Assembly (NCBI GenBank): GCA_963764825.1
Contig: CAVXUA010000008.1
Location: 248,001-312,000 of the forward strand
Reading direction: 5' to 3'
DNA length: 64,000 nt
DNA from: JAZGGS01 sp963764825
Lineage (GTDB): Bacteria; Bacteroidota; Ignavibacteria; Ignavibacteriales; Ignavibacteriaceae
Every line of letters begins with the position of its first letter. The first letter of the stretch is position 1. The notes beneath the pieces were generated by a model that saw only the letters and a program-made list of their open reading frames with translations, was not told where the DNA came from and searched no databases. The translations under genes and the position numbers were made by a program. Shown one piece after another: positions 1 to 10,312 of the stretch.

Positions 1-269
1 AAATCCGGTTCTGCTTTACTCTCAGATAAATGTGCAAATGAATGTAAAATAATATGCTTTGTATTGTTTTTGCCTGTAATCCATTTAAGATTTTTTAATA
101 ATTTTCTCTTTACCGTAGTTTCATTTTCCTCGTCTTCTTTTTCAACCTGGATAAATGCAGCCTGAACATTTTCAAATTTCTTTTTTTCAGTATAATCAGG
201 CATTGTCTCAATAGTTTTTATGGTTGGATTATACGAGAATTTTTTCATGTAGATCATTAATAATTTCAT
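1..269 (-). CDS. Threonyl-tRNA editing domain protein (partial, runs off left edge)
   Basis: Only the first 89 codons lie in the window. The peptide begins MKLLMIYMKKF and contains AAFIQVEKEDEEN and then HIILHSFAHLSESKA. Both blocks line up with the archaeal-type threonyl-tRNA editing domain (tRNA-Thr_ED), the D-aminoacyl-tRNA-deacylase-like fold that removes mischarged Ser from tRNA-Thr; the FAHLS block is its signature. In archaea the domain is the N-terminus of ThrRS, while bacteria carry it, if at all, as a free-standing protein. Whether a synthetase follows cannot be seen here. The ATG at 269 is chosen because MKLLMI forms the expected first strand; in-frame ATGs at 257 and 248 are alternatives. 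Family call by motif memory only. Confidence 0.68.
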   Translation of the reverse strand, partial: MKLLMIYMKKFSYNPTIKTIETMPDYTEKKKFENVQAAFIQVEKEDEENETTVKRKLLKNLKWITGKNNTKHIILHSFAHLSESKAEPD

Positions 270-304
270 AATCTCATTTAATATATTTTTTTTATTCAGA
301 AGCC

Positions 305-435
305 TTATTTTTTTATCCACTCAGGAAATCTTCCCGGTGCGTAAGGTGTGCCGTGTTCTTCTAAAGTATCTTCAATTTGTTTCACTTCATTATCTATAGA
401 TTTAAGAAAAATCAAAACATCATCAAAATTACTTG
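305..435 (-). pseudogene. Replica of the C-terminal tail of the VPS10-like gene
   Basis: Read on the minus strand this segment encodes FDDVLIFLKSIDNEVKQ, then PGRFPEWIKK and a stop. It is a slightly diverged copy of the last about 42 residues of the large VPS10-like protein, whose tail at 1363-1495 reads FDDVLEFLKSIDDEVKQ and PGRFPEWKKNE. There is no start codon and no upstream domain. It begins exactly at the stop codon of the aspartyl-protease gene that separates it from the full copy. It is either the remnant of a tandem paralogue or a duplicated end left by an insertion. Confidence 0.85.
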
Positions 436-1343
436 AACGGTTCATTAAAAAATGAATTTGGTTTTATATACAATTTTCTATTTGCGTAATCAAATATTAA
501 ATTGAATCGTCTAAGGGAATCATTTCCAAGAATGGCATCAGCGTTATCCTGTTTTGAACGGGTCTCAGCAGGGGCAAAGGCAGCAGCCACATTGTGTAAT
601 TCATATGGACCTAAAATCAGTTTTGAAATTTTACCGGTTTTACCATAAATCTCACCACTCAACCCCGTTCCAAGATGTGCATTAACCGTCCCTTCAGGAA
701 GTGAAAATTTCATACTTGACTTTTCTAATAATTCGATGGCATCACCCGAGGCAAAATCTATATACATAGAAAGAAAAATAGGTGCTTCATCTTTAATTAC
801 AACATATGCGTCAACCCAAGGAATGTTATTGTCCTTAAAATATAAGGGGAGTTCCGTCCAGCTACTGTCTATTTCTATTTTGCTCTTATCATATAAAGTC
901 ATTTTATTCTTGTCATAATCTAACTGAGCAATATAATGTCCAAGAATAGAATAACCGATAATACCATTTGTTGGGAATCCTTTGTAAATATCGCTTTGAA
1001 GCATAATGATCCGTTGGTTTTTCAATTCAACATTACCCAGATTAAATTCCGTTGAATCAATCATCAGAGCCGTTGATGGTTCCCCATCACCAGCACCACC
1101 GATACTTACTTCGATTGCATTGGTCAGAGCAAGCGAATCTTTATAGCTCGGATTATAGATCAATATGCCATCAAATGACAATCCAGTATCAAGTAAAATG
1201 TCAGGAATTTCAATGTTTCCAATTTTTACTGTTACAAGCGTAATATTTCTTTTTACTTTAATAGGAATAACATATGTTTCCTGACATTCAGCACAGGAGG
1301 TAAATAGGATAATTGCAAGAAAGAAGATTAATATATTTTTCAT
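429..1343 (-). CDS. Retropepsin-like (clan AA) aspartyl protease family lipoprotein
   Basis: About 304 residues. The start at 1343 gives MKNILIFFLAIILFTSC, a lipoprotein signal peptide with Cys at position 17. An ATG at 1370 would overlap the stop of the upstream gene and add nine residues, so translational coupling is possible. A DTG catalytic motif sits in ILLDTGLSFDG and a second, weaker one in YIDFASGDAI. IIGYSILGHY and AILGNDSLRRFNLIFDY match the ILG-phi-phi-phi block that follows the active site in bacterial pepsin/retropepsin-like proteins. It is probably attached to a periplasm- or surface-facing membrane. The substrate is unknown. It lies directly downstream of the VPS10-like gene and ends where a copy of that gene's tail begins, which suggests it was inserted there. 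Confidence 0.75.
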   Translation of the reverse strand: MKNILIFFLAIILFTSCAECQETYVIPIKVKRNITLVTVKIGNIEIPDILLDTGLSFDGILIYNPSYKDSLALTNAIEVSIGGAGDGEPSTALMIDSTEFNLGNVELKNQRIIMLQSDIYKGFPTNGIIGYSILGHYIAQLDYDKNKMTLYDKSKIEIDSSWTELPLYFKDNNIPWVDAYVVIKDEAPIFLSMYIDFASGDAIELLEKSSMKFSLPEGTVNAHLGTGLSGEIYGKTGKISKLILGPYELHNVAAAFAPAETRSKQDNADAILGNDSLRRFNLIFDYANRKLYIKPNSFFNEPFK

Positions 1344-1362
1344 TCTACTTATGTTGTTTAAT

Positions 1363-4300
1363 TTATTCATTCTTTTTCCACTCAGGAAATCTTCCCGGTG
1401 TGTATGGTGCGCCATGCTTTTCTAAAATAGTTTCAATTTGTTTTACTTCATCATCTATAGATTTAAGAAATTCTAATACATCATCAAACTTGCCTGCTGC
1501 ATCATCATAGGATTTTGTAAATGTAGTAGTTGGTGCAGCGGTTGTATTCCATAAAGCAGCGGTTATTAAATCAACACGGTCTTTTATAGAACTTGGAGAT
1601 GCTCCTTCATACCTTCTTCGTAAACCATCTCCGTTCAATTTTCGGTTAAGTTCTTTTAGGTTTAATTCTGCTGCTAAAATTTTGTTATAAGTATCTTCTG
1701 GTACATCTGCTGCTTCAATCACGGCTTTCTTCAGGTAAGATAGTTTATCAACCAATTCTTTACGGTAAGCATTGGCTCCTGTAATTGCTCTTGTTAGCTC
1801 AGCAACTTTTTTATTAAACACATCCAACGCAAGTTTATCTTCAGCAGGAAGAGTTGTGATGTTCAGCGGTTTGCAGGTAAACTTTTGTGGTGGAACTAAT
1901 TCTGCAAAAGTTCCGGTATCAAACTTACTTAGCGAAACGTTATAGTTTCCTGGTACAACCATATAACCTCTATCCGGTTCATTCCACGGAACTGTATTAT
2001 CAAACGGTTTAAGCGATATTGGATTAAAAGTAGTATACCTGAAATCCCAAACGATTCTGTTCACTCCTTTTTTAGGATCGGTTTTAATTTTTCTTACAAC
2101 ATTTCCTTGCTCATCTGTTATTGTAAAAAGTAAATAAGCATCAGGTTCCTGCTGTTCTGTCTTTAAAGATTCGTACGAAGGATATTTAATATCTTCACCA
2201 TTTTTTTGTTTTTCTTTTTCTTCATCTCTTCTTTTTTCTTTAAGTGATTTGATTTCATCCCTCAGGTAATAAGTAAATACTGCTCCTACTTCCGGGTTTG
2301 GTGCTGCATAGAAACTTGCACCCTGGAAGCCAACTCCTCTAAATCCAAATGGATTTGCAGGAATAAACATTAAAGCATCTTTTGTTGGGAATATTTCTGC
2401 TTCCTTCTTCAAAGTTTCCTTTGATAGATGACGCAGCGGTGAATAATCATCAAGAATGTAAACTCCTCTTCCAAAAGTAGAAACAACAAGATCATTTTCT
2501 CTTCGCTGAATATCCAGATCCATTACAGTTGCTGGGGGCATTCCGTTTTTAAATGGAATCCATTCATCGCCGCCATTGTTTGTAAAATAAACTCCAAACT
2601 GAGTTCCCAAAAAAAGCAGATTCTTTTCAACATGATCTTCTGCAATGCTATAAGTACATCCTTCTTTGGGAAGATTATTATTGATTAAAAACCAATTACT
2701 GCCGCCATCAGTTGTTTTATAAAGATAAGGAGTGCGATCGCCGCCAATATAATTATGGCAAGCCACGTAAGCGATCATCTTATCAAACTGTGAAGCAATT
2801 ATATGATGAATTCTTGCATACTCAGGCAAACCGGGCACGGATGATCTCTGCCAGTTAGTTCCACCATCATTTGTAAAATGAATTAAACCATCACCTGAAC
2901 CAACAAACAGAACATTCTCATCAAGAGAAGATTCAGTAATGGTTACAATTTGCGCCATACTACTTTTGCGTGTAAGTTGATCAATACTCCAGCTTTGCCC
3001 CATAAGTTTTTGCATCTCTTGTGGAACTCCGCGGGTAAGATCAGGACTAATCTCAATCCAGGTACTTCCCCGGTCATCGCTGCGCAAAAGTTTGTTGCCT
3101 CCAAAGTATAATCTTTTGTTATCGTGATTCGAGATTATAAATCCTGCGTCCCAATCAAATCGGTAAGCTGTATCTGCAAAATCCTGCGGCTGGATGAAGA
3201 GATTTTCACCGCTCTTTTTATCAAACCTTACCAATCCGCCAAACTGTGATTGAGAATAAATTATATTCGGATCTTTCCAATCAACCTGAGTCTCAAAACC
3301 ATCGCCTCCATTTGTAAAATACCAATCCTGGTTCATTATTCCGCTTGAATTTATAGTTCTTGAAGGACCACCCAAACTGTTGTTATCCTGCGTTCCTATA
3401 TAAACATTGTAAAACGGCTCGGCATTATCTGTAGTTACTTTATAAATTTCTGTGATGGGAATGTTAGCTTTAAAATCCCAGTTTTTTCCTTTATCATAAG
3501 TTTCATAAACGCCACCGTCGCAGCCTGCAATTATGTGTTCGTTATTATAGGGATCAATCCACAAAGCATGATTATCAACGTGCTTTTTATCATCCCCAAG
3601 ATTGCTCCATGTTTTTCCGCCATCATTTGTTACTTGTATAAAAACATCATCACTGTAAACGCGGTTAACTTCTTTCGTATCGCAGTAAAGTTTCTGAAAA
3701 TAAAAAGCGTAAGATGAAATGTAGCTGTTCTGCTTTGTCCAACTTACTCCGCGATCAGTGCTTCTGTAAATTCCTTTATCGTCTTCTGTTGCTTCTATAA
3801 TTGCATAAAGTACATCAGGATTAACAGGAGATACTGCCATTCCAATTCTGCCTACATCTTCTGATGGCAAGCCGCCTTTCATTTTTTCCCAGGTTTCACC
3901 ACTGTCTGTGGTTCTGTAAATTCCACTTTCCGGTCCGCCGTAAACTCCTGTGTACAATTTTCTCATTCGCTGGTGAGCAGTTGCATATAAAATATTTGAA
4001 TATCTTGGATCCATATGAACTTCGTAACAGCCGGTGTACTCATTTATTTCTAAAACCTGTTCCCACGTTTTTCCGCTATCTGTTGTTTTGAATATTCCTC
4101 TTTCACCGCCAGCATTTCTAAGTGATCCCATTGCAGCAGCATATACTATATTCGGGTTATTTGGATCGATAGCAATTCCGCTAACATGTTCTGAGGTTTT
4201 CAACCCCATATTATTCCAGCTCTTTCCTCCATCTTCGCTTTTATAAATGCCATCGCCATAAATAACATTATTCTGGTTTTTGTTCTCACCTGTTCCTACC

Positions 4301-4632
4301 CAAACAACATTCGGGTTAGTAGGATCAATCTCAACTGAACCGATTGCGTAAGATTTGTTTCCATCAAAAACAGGGTAGAAGGTTATTCCACGGTTAGTTG
4401 TTTTCCATAATGATCCGTGTCCTGATGCTATAAAATATTCGCTGTGGTTAAATGGATTAACAGCGATGTCTATTGTTCTTCCGCCGGTTATTGCAGGACC
4501 GATGCTTCTGAATGATAAACCTGCTAAAGAAATATTTTTAAGTGAATCGGGCTCAGAATTTTTTTGTGCTGTTATTGTTGATGAAATTAGAAATAATAAT
4601 ATGAAAACGCTTAAGGTAAATAATTTATTCAT
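1363..4632 (-). CDS. Secreted VPS10/sortilin-like BNR-repeat protein
   Basis: An intact gene of 1089 residues. The ATG at 4632 gives MNKLFTLSVFILLFLISS plus a short signal peptide ending near ITAQ; a farther in-frame ATG at 4689 would bury the signal peptide and is rejected. The body carries many Asp-box/BNR repeats (SEDGGKSWN, TTDSGKTWE, TTDSGETWEK, TNDGGKTWS, TTDGGSNWF, TNNGGDEWI), as in the sortilin N-terminal beta-propeller and in proteins often annotated as glycosyl hydrolase. A charged linker (about residues 800-830) and a helical C-terminal region follow. There is no T9SS sorting domain. Enzymatic activity is unproven. The last 42 residues recur at 305-435. Confidence 0.85.
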   Translation of the reverse strand: MNKLFTLSVFILLFLISSTITAQKNSEPDSLKNISLAGLSFRSIGPAITGGRTIDIAVNPFNHSEYFIASGHGSLWKTTNRGITFYPVFDGNKSYAIGSVEIDPTNPNVVWVGTGENKNQNNVIYGDGIYKSEDGGKSWNNMGLKTSEHVSGIAIDPNNPNIVYAAAMGSLRNAGGERGIFKTTDSGKTWEQVLEINEYTGCYEVHMDPRYSNILYATAHQRMRKLYTGVYGGPESGIYRTTDSGETWEKMKGGLPSEDVGRIGMAVSPVNPDVLYAIIEATEDDKGIYRSTDRGVSWTKQNSYISSYAFYFQKLYCDTKEVNRVYSDDVFIQVTNDGGKTWSNLGDDKKHVDNHALWIDPYNNEHIIAGCDGGVYETYDKGKNWDFKANIPITEIYKVTTDNAEPFYNVYIGTQDNNSLGGPSRTINSSGIMNQDWYFTNGGDGFETQVDWKDPNIIYSQSQFGGLVRFDKKSGENLFIQPQDFADTAYRFDWDAGFIISNHDNKRLYFGGNKLLRSDDRGSTWIEISPDLTRGVPQEMQKLMGQSWSIDQLTRKSSMAQIVTITESSLDENVLFVGSGDGLIHFTNDGGTNWQRSSVPGLPEYARIHHIIASQFDKMIAYVACHNYIGGDRTPYLYKTTDGGSNWFLINNNLPKEGCTYSIAEDHVEKNLLFLGTQFGVYFTNNGGDEWIPFKNGMPPATVMDLDIQRRENDLVVSTFGRGVYILDDYSPLRHLSKETLKKEAEIFPTKDALMFIPANPFGFRGVGFQGASFYAAPNPEVGAVFTYYLRDEIKSLKEKRRDEEKEKQKNGEDIKYPSYESLKTEQQEPDAYLLFTITDEQGNVVRKIKTDPKKGVNRIVWDFRYTTFNPISLKPFDNTVPWNEPDRGYMVVPGNYNVSLSKFDTGTFAELVPPQKFTCKPLNITTLPAEDKLALDVFNKKVAELTRAITGANAYRKELVDKLSYLKKAVIEAADVPEDTYNKILAAELNLKELNRKLNGDGLRRRYEGASPSSIKDRVDLITAALWNTTAAPTTTFTKSYDDAAGKFDDVLEFLKSIDDEVKQIETILEKHGAPYTPGRFPEWKKNE

Positions 4633-4819
4633 AGCGGTAACTCTGGTTTGATTGAAAAAATAGGTGATTTGGTGATTACGCGAATGCATTAAAAAAGAAT
4701 TTATAAAACTGGAATAAAAACTATAATAAATTAAATCATAGTTTTTAATAAATCCAAAGTTTTTTGATGAGTGGAGAAGTTAGATTACGGACAAAATTAT
4801 TGAATCCTTTTTATGTTCA

Positions 4820-5303
4820 CTACTCCTTTAAGAATGAAATTATTTTTCCACCTCTCACAGTTGCACCCAAAACCAATCCTGCGCTAATCAAAACTAAGTT
4901 TTTAATAATGTACTGCCCCTCTAAAGTTAAGCCGTAAGGAAAAATCGTCCAGACTTTTTCAGGTAAGATAATCAGCGGTAATGCGGTGCCGGGCATCTGA
5001 AGAAATAAGAAGTAATAGAGTTAATCGCATATATTTTCCGGTTATTAGTCCTAGCCCAATGAGTGATTCCCAGGTTGCAAGAATTGGAATGAATAGATCA
5101 GGATCCATAAAATAAATAGTATTTCTAACAAGATCTTCGGCAGGACTTAATCCCTTAAAAAATTTAAGAACACCAAACCATAAAAATATTACACCAAGCG
5201 AAATACGAAGGATAAGTAATCCATATTTACCCATCCACTCAGTAATTTTTTTATCAAATTTGTCAAAATATTTCGTGACAATTTTTTCTTCTATGGATTT
5301 CAT
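4820..5303 (-). CDS. DoxX-family membrane protein (one frameshift)
   Basis: A small membrane protein of about 160 residues. The N-terminal part reads LLILRISLGVIFLWFGVLKF, the first DoxX helix, then ATWESLIGLGLITGKYMR, the conserved helix-2/3 block. Near 5000 the frame changes; the other frame continues with QMPGTALPLIILPEKVW and LTLEGQYIIKNLVLISAG and stops at 4820, giving the full four-helix length. The E-x-Q-Y-I-I-K-N-L block before the last helix is typical of DoxX/MauE-like proteins. Function is unclear; family members have been linked to redox or envelope processes. It follows the nitrilase gene on the same strand. The ATG at 5303 (MKSIEEKI) is preferred to 5363. Confidence 0.7.
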
Positions 5304-5397
5304 TTTTAAATATTTTCTTCTTTTTAATTTAAGAATTGATTTAACGGCACTTTCAATTCCCAAGTTCCAGGTTTTATCTCAACATAGAATAAAAGTA

Positions 5398-6220
5398 TTA
5401 ATCTTTTAACCAATCAGAATAAAGCTCAGGTCTTCTGTCTTTTAGAAATAATTTTTTAGCATGTGATTTTTTACATTGCTCTAAATCAATATCACAATAA
5501 AGAATTTCTTCTGTTCCTTTATTTGCTTTTGCAATAACATTTCCCGCAGGATCACAAACAAAAGATTCACCAGCAAAGGTTAAACATTTTTCTTTCCCAA
5601 CCCTGTTACATAAAGCGGTGTAGTAACCATTCTGAAAAGAAGCCACCCTCATTTCAGCTTCATAAAGTCCTTCCGGCCATTCACCGACTGCTCCCGCTTG
5701 AGGAATAAAAACAATTTCTGCTCCTTTTATTGCAAGTGCGCGCATATATTCCGGATAATGCCTGTCGTAACAAATTGCAACTCCAATTTTACCAAACTTC
5801 GAATTGTAAACCGGCGTACCGTTATTTCCGGGAGAGTAATATCCTTTTTCGTGAAAGCATTTATAATCGGTTATATGAACCATTCTGAGTTACACTGAGA
5901 ATAGTTCCATCAATATCAATCACAGGTGATGAATCGTAAGTTTTGTTCCCATCTTTTTCATAGATATTTAGAATTATAACAACACTAAGTTCCTTTGCAA
6001 GTTGTGTGAAGATATTTGTTGTGGGCCCAGGAATTGTTTCTGCAAGATCTAAGTTTTTTCCGGTAGAAGCTTTTTGCGGATAAAACGGAGTGAAAGCAAG
6101 CTCGGCAAAACAAATAATGTTTGCACCATTTTTTGCAGCTTCTTTTACAGATGAAACTCCTTTATCTATGTTTGCTTCAATATCTTTTGAAGCTTTTTGT
6201 TGTATTAATGCAATTTTCAT
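5398..6220 (-). CDS. Carbon-nitrogen hydrolase (nitrilase superfamily), one frameshift
   Basis: About 273 residues in two frames that join near 5885. The N-terminal part has the catalytic Glu in IICFAELAFTPFY. The C-terminal part has the Lys region (MVHITDYKCFHEKGYYSPG) and the nucleophile Cys in VAICYDRHYPE. The Glu-Lys-Cys triad is thus complete, and the length is normal for the family. YDRHYPEYMRALAIKGAE and RVASFQNGYYTALCNRVG resemble the N-carbamoylputrescine amidase/beta-ureidopropionase branch, but the substrate cannot be fixed from motifs. It lies 9 bp downstream of the GH3-S12 gene, at the end of the peptidoglycan-recycling operon, so an amide from cell-wall turnover is possible (inference). 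Confidence 0.78.
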
Positions 6221-6229
6221 TTTGCTGAC

Positions 6230-9107
6230 CTAATTGATTTCGCTATTTACAAATTCTATAAAATCATTTACCAGCTCAACAAAACTATTGTTTCCAGGGT
6301 TACGAATACCAGGATCGCTAAGCACAATTAAAAATATTTGTTTTTCCAAATCTATCATAATTGCTGAACCAAGAGGATCAACTAACATAAAACCCTTTTC
6401 GGGAATATAATTATGCTTGCCATTCATCGTAGTATAAGGTTGGGTACGCATTCCTTTTTGAGTTTTATTTTCCTCAAGAGTTAACCAATCGAAAACAGTT
6501 TTTGATTTTAAATATTGTGTGTCATCATAGTAACCATTTTGTAAAAGCATTTGGGAAAAGATTGCAAGGTCGTATGCTGTAGAATGTAAACCACTAAAAC
6601 CGGAAACACCATCCATTATTTCCAGTCATAACATCATTGCTGGTTTTTACAGAAAGTAATAAATTATTCACCTGGAGAAGAGAACAAAAGAGTTTAAGGA
6701 ATCCGAAATTGAATTGAAGCTGGTATTTTTCATTCCAATAGATGAATAAAAATCTGTAGTAATGTATTCATTAATATTTTTTCCGGTAACTATCTCAATT
6801 ATTTTTTGAAGCGCTATTAAATTAAGAATGCTGTAATTCTGTTCCGTTCCCGGTGGATGAACGAGTTCTTTTTCTAATATATTATTAACAAGCTCTTCTT
6901 TATTCCACTCGGGATTTAATTCTTTTAAGCTGGCAGCAACACCAGATGTATGCGATAATAAATGCTCAATTGTAATTTTCCGTTTTCTCTTCATCATTTA
7001 ATTCAGGCAGGTAATAATACGCTGGTTCATCAATTTTTATTTTCTCGCTATCAACCAACATCATAATTGCTTGTGTGGTTGCTACAAAACCTGTTAGTGT
7101 TCCTACATTAAGAACATCATCTTTCTTCAGCTTGTAAGAATAATTACCAAAACCAGAATTACCTGTTGCATTGTGATATATTATTTTATCCTTACTCCCA
7201 ATACAAACAACTACTCCCGGGTAAAGGTTTTCCTTCAACGCAGAATTTATTTTTCTCTCAACTTTATTTAAATCAACGCTATTATCACTTACAACTTCAA
7301 TTGTAGTAATCAATGATTTTTGCAACTCTATCCCGTTTCTAAATGAGATCTCAGTTTGAGGGATTGTAATTGGGAGCGTACCTTTAATATCAATCTCGCC
7401 AAGAATTGCTCTAAGCATCGCCCGTTGAGATACACGCGAATGGCTAAATGAATTTAAGTAAGTGCTTGCTTCAGGAAAAAGATAAAGCAGGTAAGGATTT
7501 TTAAAACTTATTAGAACCGTTGGTACACCAGAACGTAAAACGCTGGCAATAAAATCTGTTTGTTCGGCAGCCAAATTTATAGGACCCTGGTAAGTCTTAA
7601 CATCGAGAAAGGTAGAAAGAATTATAAGATCAGAATCCTTAACTTCCTTTAGTAGCTTATTATATTCAGCCCGGTTACTTTTTTTAGTTAGTAAAGCAGA
7701 ATTAATTTCGCCAACGCGGTACTCAAAAATATTCTGAAAATAATTTGCTTTTTCCGAACCCATCCCATCCGTAAGAGTGACACAATTAATGTTTTTGTAT
7801 TCTTTCAAATTTAACGGAAGTAAATTATCATCATTTTTTAACAGGGTGATAGAGTTTTCAGCAATCTCCTTTGCAAGGTTTTTATGCCCCTTAATTGTAA
7901 CCGATTGCTTAATCCTTTCAATATCGGAATACCTGTTTTGCTCTATTCTCAGCCATCTTTTTGCAGCAAGAATTTTTCTAACACTTTCATCAATCCTGTT
8001 AATGCTTATCTTGCCGGAATAAATTGCGAGGCTGAGTGCAGTAATTGCTGTTTCATCATCTGGTGGTGTAAGAATAACATCGTTGCCTGCGTTTACCGCA
8101 AGTATAATGGCTTCTTCCGTTGAATAATATTTTGTAATAGCTTCCATTATCATAGCATCTGTAATAATCAAACCATCAAAGCCAAGTTCTTTTTTAAGAA
8201 GATGATCAACAATTGATATTGATAAAGTTGCCGGAATTCCTTTTATGGGCTCAAGTGAAGGGACATCGAGGTGACCAACCATTACCGAATGAACTTTTGA
8301 TTCAATAGCTTTTATAAATGGATACAATTCGTTTGTAAGCAAAAATTCTTTACTTCCATTTATTCGCGGAAGATCACGATGTGAATCAATAGTAGTATTT
8401 CCATGCCCAGGAAAATGTTTAACAGTTGTTAATGTTCTCTCTTCTTTAGCCCCATTAATAAATGCCTTTATAAATTTCGCTACTTCATACTTGTTTTCCG
8501 AAAAAGCCCGAATGTTTATAATCGGATTAAGAGGATTATTATTTATATCAGCAACCGGGGCAAAGTTCCAATGAACGCCCAGCAAACGGCTTTCAATCGA
8601 AATAGCTTTACCCATTTCATAAGCATAAGTAACATTGTTAGCAGAACCAAGCGCCATTGCATGTGGAAACTCGGTTGCATCGTCAATTCTTGTACCTAAA
8701 CCTCTTTCAAAATCGGATGCAATCAATAAAGGAATATCAGCGATTCTTTGCATATCATTTATAAATTTTGCCTGTTCAACCAATTCTCCCTGGTACAAAA
8801 TTAATCCGCCAACCTTTTGTTCCTTTACAAGCACAGCGATTTTTTTGTAATCATCCGAACCAGGAACGAACATATTTCTGTAAACCGCTGGCATAATCAT
8901 CTGCGCACATTTTTCGTACAGAGTCATCTCGCTAAGTTTTGTCTCGATCCATTCTTTATCTTTTTCTGTAAGATTGAATACTGATGGATACATTGCATCT
9001 GAGATAAATATCATTTCAAGAGATGTAATCTGTGCGGGGGATAATAATATCGCAAGGAATATAATAATTCCAATAAGAATTTTATTTGTTATTCTTTTTT
9101 TTCTCAT
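6230..9107 (-). CDS. GH3 beta-N-acetylhexosaminidase fused to a degenerate S12 (beta-lactamase-like) domain
   Basis: About 955 residues. After a signal anchor (IGIIIFLAILLSP) comes a GH3 catalytic domain with the NagZ-type loop KHFPGHGNTTIDSH, which supplies the His/Asp general acid, and the nucleophile Asp in LIITDAMIM. A GH3 C-terminal alpha/beta domain follows (about residues 400-600). The rest is an S12 penicillin-binding/beta-lactamase fold. The frame changes near 6985 and 6640. In the S12 part the SxxK serine-lysine pair is replaced by G-T-L-T-G (7089-7103) and the HTG/KTG box by M-L-V-D-P-L-G (about 6375-6395), so this domain is probably not a serine hydrolase. Expected role: release of GlcNAc from peptidoglycan fragments in the periplasm. 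Neighbours are an intact S12 enzyme, AmpG and an amino-sugar kinase. Confidence 0.82.
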
Positions 9108-9155
9108 TCAAACTATGGTTGCTTAATTCAGGGAATCTTTCGTAGAAATTTACCC

Positions 9156-10312
9156 TCAGTTTATTGCATCAATTACTGCATCATGCAATTTTGGTCTAAC
9201 ATTAATAATTTTTTTATTTACCCTTGAAGGATAAACCCTGTTGGTTAAAAATACAACAAATAATTTTCTTTCAGGATCAATCCAGATTGAAGTACCGGTA
9301 AACCCTGTATGCCCGAAAGATGTTTCGCTAAACTTATTTCCTGCTGATGATCTTGTAGCCGATTTGGTATCCCAACCAAGCGCTCGCGTGCTCTGAGAAG
9401 AATATCTTTTGGTGAATAAATTTATTGTTTCTGATTTAATAGTTTGTATGCCGTTGTATTCTCCTCCATCCAAAATCATTTGGCACAACTTGCTTAGATC
9501 TTCTGCTGTTGAAAATAATCCCGCGTGACCCGCAACTCCTCCTAACAGCGAGGAAGTTTCATCATGGACTTCTCCCTCGATTAATCTATTACGCCAAAAA
9601 TTATCAATTTCTGTTGGGGGAATTTTATATTTAACAGAATCGGGAGGATTGAAATAAGTGTTATTCATTTTAAGAGGAATAAATATTTCATCATTACAAA
9701 ACTGGTCTAATTTTTTATCCGTAACTGATTCAATTAGTTTTCCAAGTACGATAATTCCTAAATCAGAATAGACTGTTTTTGTTCCTGCGTGATATTCGGG
9801 ATTAGATAGAATAAATATTCTTTATTATTGAATCTGCGTTCAGGTTTTTATTGTAGAACCTTTTCCAAGCCGGTAAACCGCTATTATGAAGCAGTAGGTT
9901 TTTTATTAAAATATTTTCTTTACCATTTTCAGAAAATTCAGGAATATGTTTGTAAACTGGATCATCAAGTTTAAATAATTTCCTATCTATGCAGATCATT
10001 GCAGCAGTTGTGGTAGCAATAACCTTGGTAAGCGAAGCAATATCACAAATTGTGTTTCGGCTAACTTCAGGAGAAAACTTATCATAAGTAAAATACCCAA
10101 ATCCTTTTTCATAAATAACTTCACCATCTTTCGAAACGAAAACAACCGCCCCGGGAAAAGCACTATCATTAATTGCATGCACAATAACTGAATCTATTTT
10201 CTCAAACTTATCACCAGGATTTTGAATAGGCTTTTCCTGGTATGAATTATTACAAACAACTGTTACTGTAATTAAGGAAAGAAGAGATAATAATTAAAAA
10301 TATTTTTTTCAT
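9156..10312 (-). CDS. Serine hydrolase, class C beta-lactamase/S12 family lipoprotein (two frameshifts)
   Basis: About 385 residues. The start at 10312 gives MKKIFLIIISS, a signal sequence that reaches a Cys (VTVVCNNS) after a frame change near 10275. The catalytic SxxK is S-L-T-K in IASLTKVIATT (10021-10038), the second motif is Y-S-D in KTVYSDLGI, and the KTG equivalent is H-T-G in FGHTGFTGTSIW (9295-9315), so the active site is complete. LLGGVAGHAGLFSTAEDL is the typical S12 segment. A second frame change lies near 9808. The ATG directly abuts the stop of the upstream AmpG gene, implying translational coupling. Likely a periplasmic D,D-peptidase or esterase acting on muropeptides; a resistance role is not implied. 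Confidence 0.82.

Noticed and set aside
4792..4799. TAATTTTG box on the minus strand upstream of the VPS10-like gene
   Set aside because: It fits TAnnTTTG but has no TTG at the -33 distance and would leave a leader of about 150 bp; too weak to call.
7000..7015. CAGGCAGG near 7003-7010, resembling half of the palindromic element
   Set aside because: It encodes the conserved YLPEL part of the S12 domain in frame and lacks the other arm; chance similarity. The same applies to CTGCCTGCAGG at about 39458-39468 in the NifU-like gene (PYLQAD).
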